Below, in pieces: positions 7,101-10,514 of a DNA stretch of 10,514 nt. Location: the NCBI GenBank assembly GCA_902797925.1, contig CADBUT010000091.1:1-10514 (forward strand), written 5' to 3'. Each line of letters starts with the position of its first letter. Positions within the stretch are counted from its first letter, which is position 1. The DNA is from an uncultured Spirochaetaceae bacterium. GTDB lineage: Bacteria; Spirochaetota; Spirochaetia; Treponematales; Treponemataceae. The notes beneath the pieces were generated by a model. That model had not been told where the DNA came from, did not search any database, and saw nothing but the letters and a program-made list of their open reading frames with translations. The position numbers were made by a program, and so were the translations under genes.

Positions 7101-8708
7101 GATTTCAAGGACGCGGCAGTTTGAACCCTTTGTATGAAGAAGGTCGCCGTCACTGCCAACGTAAACAGTTGTGTCTGTAACAATCTTTTCGCGCAGGCTG
7201 TCGATAGGCGGGTTTGTAACCTGAGCAAACAGCTGCTTAAAATATGTGTAAAGCGGCGGATGCTTGTCAGAGAGACATGCAAGCGGTGTATCAACACCCA
7301 TAGAGCCGGTCGGTTCAATGCCGTTTCTTGCCATCGGCAGAACCATTTCGTTCAAGTCTTCATAGTTCCAGCCGAATGCGCGGTAAAGTCTGTTGCGCTC
7401 TTCCTGAGAACTTACCGGGATTTTTTTGTTCGGAATCTTAAGGTCAGCAAGATGAATCAGATTCTGATCAAGCCACTCACCGTAAGGATTTTTTGTTGCA
7501 TAAGTTTCTTTTAGTTCTTTGTCTGTAATCAGGCGCTTTTGTACCGTGTCAACAAGCAGCATACGTCCCGGCATGAGGCGCGATTTTTTTACAATCTGGC
7601 TTTCAGGAATATCAAGAACACCTACTTCACTTGAAAGAACGAGCATATTGTCTTTTGTAATAAAATAGCGGCTCGGGCGCAGACCGTTTCTGTCGAGTGT
7701 TGCACCAAGTACATCACCGTCTGAGTACAAGATTGCAGCAGGGCCGTCCCAAGGTTCCATCATTGTTGCCCAGTAATGGTAGAAATCGCGCTTTTCCTGT
7801 GAAAGACTGTCGTCGTGCTTCCATGGTTCAGGGATACAAATCATAACGGCAAGCGGAAGCGGCATTCCGTTCATTACAAAATATTCGAGCGTATTGTCGA
7901 GCATTGCAGAATCTGAACCTGTTGTATCAACTTCACCGTCACGCGCAAGCATACGGTCTACATTTCCGCGGATTGTATTGATTTCGCCGTTGTGCGCAAT
8001 AAAGCGGTTCGGGTGCGCGCGCTGCCAGCTTGGGTTTGTATTTGTACTGAATCTTGAATGAACGAGCGCAAGGCTTGAAACATATTCTTCAGACTGAAGG
8101 TCTTTGTAGAAAGTACGCAGCTCGTGAACGAGAAACATTCCCTTATAAACGATTGTACGGCTTGAAAGTGAACATATGTAAGTTTTGTGACTGTCTGTTT
8201 TTTCAAAGGAAAGACGGGCTGCATAAAGAAGCCTGTCAAACTCAAGTCCATGCCCGCAGGCTGCCGGTTTTTCGATAAATGCCTGCCAGATAGCCGGCAT
8301 ACAGTCGTGCGCTTTTTTGCCGAGAACACCGGCATTAATTGGAACTTCGCGCCAGCCCAAAAGCTTTAGACCACTGTCAGCAACGCATTTTTCAAAGCGC
8401 ACTTTTTCAGCTTTGCATTCAGCACTGTCTCCCGGAAAGAAAATCTGACCGATTCCGTAACCGCGTTCACCAAGGGAACCGATTAAATCACCGGCGGCTT
8501 TCTTAAAGAAAGCGTGTGAAATCTGCAAAAGAATTCCAACACCGTCACCAGTTTCGCCGCTTGCATCTTTTCCGGCGCGGTGCTCAAGTTTTTCAACAAT
8601 ACTCAGCGCATTATCAACAATTTTATGCGACTTGCTTCCGTCAATGTTTACAACTGCGCCAATTCCACAGGCATCATGCTCAAACGATGGTTCATACAAA
8701 GTATTCAT
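4149..8708 (-). CDS. gltB: Glutamate synthase [NADPH] large (alpha) subunit
   Basis: GltB hydrolyses glutamine and channels the ammonia to 2-oxoglutarate, producing glutamate. With the start at 8708 it has 1519 residues, the usual length. The class-II glutamine amidotransferase domain starts at C14 (CGIG) after a 13-residue propeptide that must be removed to expose the catalytic cysteine, and runs to about 400. A central domain follows. The FMN/2-oxoglutarate barrel contains KPGEGGHLPG (937-946), SGHDGGTG (1023-1030) and the 3Fe-4S cysteines C1101, C1107 and C1112. The C-terminal GXGXG beta-helix occupies about 1250-1480. All expected key residues are present. Residues 1224-1245 come from a selfish repeat inserted in frame between the barrel and the beta-helix. 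A GTG at 8741 in the same frame is rejected because it lies inside a leader hairpin; the ATG at 8708 has GGAG 9 nt upstream. Confidence 0.97.
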   Translation of the reverse strand: MNTLYEPSFEHDACGIGAVVNIDGSKSHKIVDNALSIVEKLEHRAGKDASGETGDGVGILLQISHAFFKKAAGDLIGSLGERGYGIGQIFFPGDSAECKAEKVRFEKCVADSGLKLLGWREVPINAGVLGKKAHDCMPAIWQAFIEKPAACGHGLEFDRLLYAARLSFEKTDSHKTYICSLSSRTIVYKGMFLVHELRTFYKDLQSEEYVSSLALVHSRFSTNTNPSWQRAHPNRFIAHNGEINTIRGNVDRMLARDGEVDTTGSDSAMLDNTLEYFVMNGMPLPLAVMICIPEPWKHDDSLSQEKRDFYHYWATMMEPWDGPAAILYSDGDVLGATLDRNGLRPSRYFITKDNMLVLSSEVGVLDIPESQIVKKSRLMPGRMLLVDTVQKRLITDKELKETYATKNPYGEWLDQNLIHLADLKIPNKKIPVSSQEERNRLYRAFGWNYEDLNEMVLPMARNGIEPTGSMGVDTPLACLSDKHPPLYTYFKQLFAQVTNPPIDSLREKIVTDTTVYVGSDGDLLHTKGSNCRVLEINNPILTGTDLIKISVLNQPGLRAKTVSLLMSFPDLASDGKTLAAALDNLFAQIDSAYAEGFNIIILSDRGVDEKHAAIPSLLAVSAVEQYLIRTKKRTKISIILESGEVRDVHQAAMCLGYGARAINPYLAQEAIAELIDQKLLDKDYHTAIDDYNKAIIGGIVKIAAKMGISAVQSYQSAQIFEAVGIAQDVVEKYFTNTVSRVGGIGLKEIEEDIVYHHKKAWNDMGLTVNTHLDSVGYHKFRRGPNAEDHLYNPETIIALQESTRNGDYARFKEYTALVDDNSRPHTLRAMLDFDYEKAGSGIPVDEVESVDSIVRRFKTGAMSYGSISEEAHKCMAAAMNRLHGKSNSGEGGEKPERLGTEYNSAIKQVASGRFGVTEEYLLSAREIQIKMAQGAKPGEGGHLPGKKVYPWIAKTRYATPGVSLISPPPHHDIYSIEDLAQLIYDLKNANRAARISVKLVSEAGVGTIAAGVAKAGAQVILISGHDGGTGAAPISSIHHAGLPWELGLSEAHQTLIQNGLRGRVIIETDGKLMSGRDVAIACLLGAEEFGFATAPLITMGCAMMRVCNLDTCPFGVATQNEKLRARFPGKPEYVENFMKFIAQELREYMAKLGVRSIDEMCGRTDLLKMKEKQGFKRAGLIDLSRVLAQADEPLEWKKTRDTFNFELEKRLDLTKLVPSFEKDCHAELVSASPSKETPKQVRGDNAILGNGGTIAIQSTDRTFGTILGSEIQKKSGGKLDDDSYVVSCSGGAGQSFGAFIPRGLTIKLTGDANDAFGKGLSGGKLVVIKPADFEGEADSNIIVGNVALFGATSGTAFINGVAGERFCVRNSGATVVAEGCGDHGLEYMTGGTAVILGKTGRNLCAGMSGGVAYILDEKHDLYKVLNHELVKSYDLDDEVTTLRGINDESRLRELIGQHAKETGSKKAKAILSDWKHYRTCFKKIIPNDYLRIMTEIYAEEEAGVKYDEAVLSAFKKVTA
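4976..5039. repeat. 64-bp double-hairpin palindromic repeat inserted in frame in gltB
   Basis: Two hairpins face each other. One is ACCCCGAA/TTCGGGGT (4980-4987 and 4993-5000) with loop CTTGT. The other is ATGCTGAA/TTCAGCAT (5015-5022 and 5028-5035) with loop ACAAG. The two 28-bp halves (4976-5003 and 5012-5039) are inverted copies of each other. They agree at their ends and centre, and differ only in stem bases that have changed in compensating pairs. An 8-bp spacer lies between them. On the gltB strand it reads CHAELVSASPSKETPKQV and onwards, a peptide type I recognise from repeat-derived insertions in many bacterial proteins and similar in behaviour to Rickettsia palindromic elements. It adds about 22 residues without breaking the frame. 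Its mobility mechanism is not visible here. Confidence 0.88.
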
Positions 8709-8717
8709 ATTCTTTCG

Positions 8718-8721
8718 CTCC
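8718..8721 (-). promoter_or_regulatory. gltB ribosome binding site directly after the leader U-tract
   Basis: The minus-strand GGAG is 9 nt before the ATG at 8708 and follows immediately on the GUUUUU run (8727-8722) behind leader hairpin B. Folding of that hairpin could therefore influence access to this site as well as termination. Confidence 0.6.
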
Positions 8722-8772
8722 AAAAACGCAAAGAGCCGCACGCACAGAAACAGCTTTTCTGCACATGCGGCC
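8722..8772 (-). terminator. gltB leader hairpin B, terminator-like
   Basis: On the RNA of the gltB strand, the arm at 8771-8756 pairs with 8750-8735 over 16 consecutive base pairs (three G-U wobbles) around a 5-nt loop. The lower stem is GC-rich (GCCGCA/UGCGGC). It is followed by UCUUUGCGUUUUU. This is an intrinsic-terminator shape, but the U-tract is interrupted by GCG. It ends at the gltB ribosome binding site, so it lies in the 5' leader rather than after a gene, which points to attenuation. The pairing is seen in the sequence; the regulatory role is inferred. Confidence 0.6.
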
Positions 8773-8795
8773 CCATTGCCGACTTTGAGATTATT

Positions 8796-8870
8796 GCTAA
8801 AAACAAAAGAGGCCGTAGATACAACTTTGTGCGGAATTTCCGCACAGAAATTCTATCTACGACCTCTTTG
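8796..8870 (-). terminator. gltB leader hairpin A with inner stem, terminator-like
   Basis: On the gltB strand, AAAGAGGUCGUAGAUA (8869-8854) pairs along its full 16 nt with UAUCUACGGCCUCUUU (8821-8806), with one G-U wobble. The enclosed segment forms a second stem, UGUGCGG/CCGCACA (8846-8840 and 8834-8828), with loop AAAUU. The 3' arm runs into UGUUUUU (8805-8799). It begins only a few nt after the predicted transcription start. It could stop transcription, shield the RNA 5' end, or be the sensor part of a riboregulator. I do not recognise it as a named RNA class. Confidence 0.6.
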
Positions 8871-8883
8871 CCGTATTTATTTA

Positions 8884-8913
8884 ATGATACTGAATTTCTG
8901 TAGTAATAGTCAA
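8884..8913 (-). promoter_or_regulatory. Sigma70-type promoter of gltBD
   Basis: On the minus strand, TTGACT (8913-8908) and TATCAT (8889-8884) are separated by 18 bp, with one mismatch to consensus in each hexamer. The start of transcription would be near 8877, giving a leader of about 170 nt taken up largely by hairpins A and B. Confidence 0.65.
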
Positions 8914-8970
8914 GAGTTTTAATTGAGTTTGATGAAAACTGTATCCGCATTTAGCAGGTCTTAGAATTGT

Positions 8971-8996
8971 AAAAAAAAGCCGGCCCGAAATGCCGG
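8971..8996 (-). terminator. Orphan minus-strand intrinsic terminator between the divergent promoters
   Basis: On the minus strand, CCGGC (8996-8992) pairs with GCCGG (8984-8980) around a 7-nt loop, then one C and eight U (8978-8971). It points towards gltB but lies upstream of the gltB promoter, and the nearest gene to its right is on the other strand. It may block stray or antisense transcription from entering gltBD, or end an unseen short RNA. The stem is only 5 bp, though all GC. Confidence 0.5.
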
Positions 8997-9000
8997 AATC

Positions 9001-9029
9001 TTGACTTCATAAATATTCAGCTTTAAAAT
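9001..9029 (+). promoter_or_regulatory. Sigma70-type promoter of the sugar-binding protein gene
   Basis: TTGACT (9001-9006) and TAAAAT (9024-9029) are separated by 17 bp, an almost ideal arrangement. Transcription would start at about 9036, directly at the palindrome described next, and leave a leader of only about 25 nt. Confidence 0.7.
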
Positions 9030-9035
9030 ATGCGG

Positions 9036-9049
9036 GTAAATCGATTTAC
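9036..9049. promoter_or_regulatory. LacI/GalR-style operator palindrome
   Basis: GTAAATCGATTTAC is a perfect 14-bp palindrome with a central CG, the usual form of LacI/GalR-family operators. It lies just after the -10 box, over the predicted transcription start, where a bound repressor would block the promoter. It lies in front of a sugar-sensing gene, which suits sugar-dependent or catabolite control. No LacI-type gene is in the window. The palindrome is seen; the regulator is inferred. Confidence 0.55.
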
Positions 9050-9060
9050 GAAAAACCCCT

Positions 9061-10104
9061 ATGAAAGCAAAGATTAAAAAAATACAGATTTTCTCAATTT
9101 CGATTTTCGCGCTTGCCGTGATTATTCTAATTTTTTTTATTCCGGTGAAGCATAAAAAGTCAGTTTCTGATACAGAAGAACGCTCAAAAAAAATTATACT
9201 AGGCTTTTCACAGATTGGCTCAGAAAGTGCATGGCGCACACGTAATACACAGTCTATTTTTGAGGCAGCCGAAGCAAACGATATTCAGATTATTTATGAT
9301 GACGCACAGCAGAAGCAGGAGAACCAGCTGAAGGCTATCCGCTCTTTCATTGTTTATCAGGTTGACGTAATTGCCTTTGTACCGATTGTTGAAGACGGCT
9401 GGGACAACGTGCTGCAGGAAGCAAAAGATGCAGGCATTCCAGTTATTCTTGTAGACAGACAGATAAATGCCGATCCTTCGCTTTATGCAGGTTTTCTTGG
9501 CGAAAACGGTGTCGAAGAAGGCAGACGCGCCGCACGCTTTCTTTTAAGCAAATGCCGTGACAAAACCGAAAAAGTGACAATTTTCGAAATGTCAGGCACA
9601 GAAAATTCTTCTATTGTAAAGAACAGAGCGAGAGGCTTCCGCGAAATAATAAACACAGACCCGAAATTCCAGATTATACATTCAGAAAACGGCGATTTTC
9701 TCCGTTCGCGCGGCAAGGAGATTTGTGATGTTCTTTTGGCAAATAATGTAAGGGAAAACGGAAACACGACGAACACGCTTTATTTTGACGGTCAAAAAAT
9801 TGATGCAGTTTTTTCTCACAACGATTCTATGACACTCGGCTTTTTAGACTCGCTGCAGGCTCATAAAGTAAACGCAAAAAACACAATCTTTATAACCATA
9901 GATGCCGAACAGGAATCAATAGACGCACTTAAAGACGGAAAACTAAACTGCGTTGTGGAATGTAACCCGAATCTGGGGCCGATGCTTATGGAACTTGTAA
10001 AACAGATTGCGGCTGGAAACGCAATTCCGCATATTACATACAACAACGAAACAGTATTTACAGAAGACGATGATTTTTCAGTTTATGAGCCGCGCGGCTA
10101 CTGA
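9061..10104 (+). CDS. Membrane-anchored YtfQ-like (galactofuranose-type) periplasmic sugar-binding protein
   Basis: The 347-residue protein has an N-terminal basic segment and one hydrophobic helix (about 9-28), with no lipobox cysteine and no clear cleavage site, so it is probably anchored in the inner membrane and faces the periplasm. Residues 44-345 form a type-I periplasmic binding protein fold (Peripla_BP_4). They closely resemble E. coli YtfQ, the galactofuranose-binding protein: GFSQIGSESAWR (48-59), QQKQENQLKAIRSF (83-96), VDRQ (131-134), ENGDFLRSRGKE (209-220), SHND (252-255) and ID (280-281). A short extra loop, about 231-247, precedes SHND. No permease or ATPase gene follows; a sensor-kinase-like gene does. 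A sensory role like XylFII beside LytS is therefore more likely than transport. The ATG has no Shine-Dalgarno sequence (ACCCCT precedes it), but no better start keeps the membrane helix. Confidence 0.88.
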   Translation: MKAKIKKIQIFSISIFALAVIILIFFIPVKHKKSVSDTEERSKKIILGFSQIGSESAWRTRNTQSIFEAAEANDIQIIYDDAQQKQENQLKAIRSFIVYQVDVIAFVPIVEDGWDNVLQEAKDAGIPVILVDRQINADPSLYAGFLGENGVEEGRRAARFLLSKCRDKTEKVTIFEMSGTENSSIVKNRARGFREIINTDPKFQIIHSENGDFLRSRGKEICDVLLANNVRENGNTTNTLYFDGQKIDAVFSHNDSMTLGFLDSLQAHKVNAKNTIFITIDAEQESIDALKDGKLNCVVECNPNLGPMLMELVKQIAAGNAIPHITYNNETVFTEDDDFSVYEPRGY

Positions 10105-10118
10105 TTAGGCTGACCAAC

Positions 10119-10122
10119 GGAG
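10119..10122 (+). promoter_or_regulatory. Ribosome binding site supporting a TTG start
   Basis: GGAG lies 6 nt before the TTG at 10129-10131. It marks this as the start of the following gene, since no ATG is available nearby in that frame. Confidence 0.7.
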
Positions 10123-10128
10123 CTAAAA

Positions 10129-10514
10129 TTGAAAGACAAAAGCTTAAGACGCACACTTCTAATCACATATATTTCGCTGCTTTTTATTACACTTATTCCT
10201 TCTATATATTCTGTCGTTGTTTCGCAGATTCATACAAAACAGTACAGTCAGATTATTTCTAATGTAGGCATTGCAAACAGAATCAACCTCATTGCCAAAA
10301 ACGACATTCCTTATGAACTGTGGAACATTATCTGCGGAAAAAAAGCAATTTCGAAGGGTAACCACAATGTAATGCTCGATGAAATTTCCTCAGGACTCTC
10401 TCTCATGCTTTTAACAAGCAACAATGCAGACAGCCGCGGTAAGCTTGAAGTTGCAAACAGAGCTGCTACAACGCTGCGCCGCAACGTAGACAAGCTTATT
10501 ACGCAGATGAAAGC
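10129..10514 (+). CDS. Probable YesM/LytS-type sensor histidine kinase, N-terminal part (runs off right edge)
   Basis: From a TTG at 10129, 128 codons stay open to the window end. The start is supported by GGAG 6 nt upstream and lies 24 bp after the binding-protein stop, so the two genes are an operon. The visible part has a basic head (KDKSLRR), a membrane helix at about 8-32 and then an extracytoplasmic segment including YSQIISNVGIANRINLIAK (residues 44-62) and a region ending TTLRRNVDKLITQMK. This pattern resembles the sensor region of YesM/LytS-type histidine kinases found next to sugar-binding proteins. The kinase core lies outside the window, so the class is inferred from resemblance and context. 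A methyl-accepting or other membrane receptor is an alternative. Confidence 0.65.
   Translation, partial: MKDKSLRRTLLITYISLLFITLIPSIYSVVVSQIHTKQYSQIISNVGIANRINLIAKNDIPYELWNIICGKKAISKGNHNVMLDEISSGLSLMLLTSNNADSRGKLEVANRAATTLRRNVDKLITQMK

Noticed and set aside
8706..8741. An 11-residue longer gltB start at a GTG (8741)
   Set aside because: The GTG lies within the arm of hairpin B and has no ribosome binding site. The ATG at 8708 has GGAG upstream and gives a normal propeptide before C14.
8705..8950. An 81-codon minus-strand frame from ATG 8950 through the leader hairpins, whose TGA overlaps the gltB ATG
   Set aside because: The ATGA overlap is suggestive of coupling. However, its start lies upstream of the predicted promoter, it has no ribosome binding site, and its sequence is dictated by the two hairpins. 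Best explained as chance.
8961..9239. A minus-strand frame of 92 codons through the divergent control region
   Set aside because: It runs through a terminator, an operator and a promoter, and overlaps the binding-protein gene in antisense. No family resemblance.

Overview
The window looks like chromosomal DNA of an anaerobic, host-associated bacterium of moderate GC content. A treponeme-like spirochaete or a similar gut organism would fit. The basis is the style of the GltB/GltD proteins, a LytTR-DUF3021 gene pair, a YtfQ-like sugar-binding protein paired with a YesM/LytS-like sensor, and a selfish palindromic repeat. No rRNA, tRNA or marker gene is present, so this assignment is an inference.

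Layout. Positions 1-2527, minus strand: a compact four-gene operon read right to left. It encodes a six-helix DUF998-like membrane protein, a small LytTR DNA-binding regulator, a four-helix DUF3021-type membrane protein and a CPBP-family intramembrane protease homologue. The genes overlap by 8 bp or lie within 10 bp of each other, behind one good sigma70-type promoter (2499-2527). A further gene may begin at 48 and run off the left edge. Positions 2543-8708, minus strand: the gltB-gltD operon for the large and small subunits of NADPH-type glutamate synthase, complete and intact. Positions 8709-9060: a 352-bp divergent control region. Positions 9061-10514, plus strand: a membrane-anchored galactofuranose-type periplasmic binding protein, followed by the 5' part of a sensor kinase that starts with TTG and runs off the right edge.

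How the genes work together. GltD supplies electrons from NADPH through FAD and iron-sulphur clusters. GltB releases ammonia from glutamine and uses it to convert 2-oxoglutarate to glutamate. The gltBD leader of about 170 nt holds two long hairpins, each followed by U-rich RNA. They share a 10-nt segment exactly 100 nt apart that would allow alternative pairing, so the leader resembles an attenuator. The divergent sugar gene has its own TTGACT-17-TAAAAT promoter, with a perfect 14-bp LacI/GalR-style palindrome at the predicted start of transcription. The binding protein and the kinase probably form a sugar-sensing module rather than a transporter, because no permease or ATPase gene follows directly.

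The most unusual points are the gltB leader architecture, a 64-bp double-hairpin repeat inserted in frame in gltB that adds about 22 residues in a linker, and the anchored binding protein/kinase pair. No CRISPR array, transposase or phage gene was seen.
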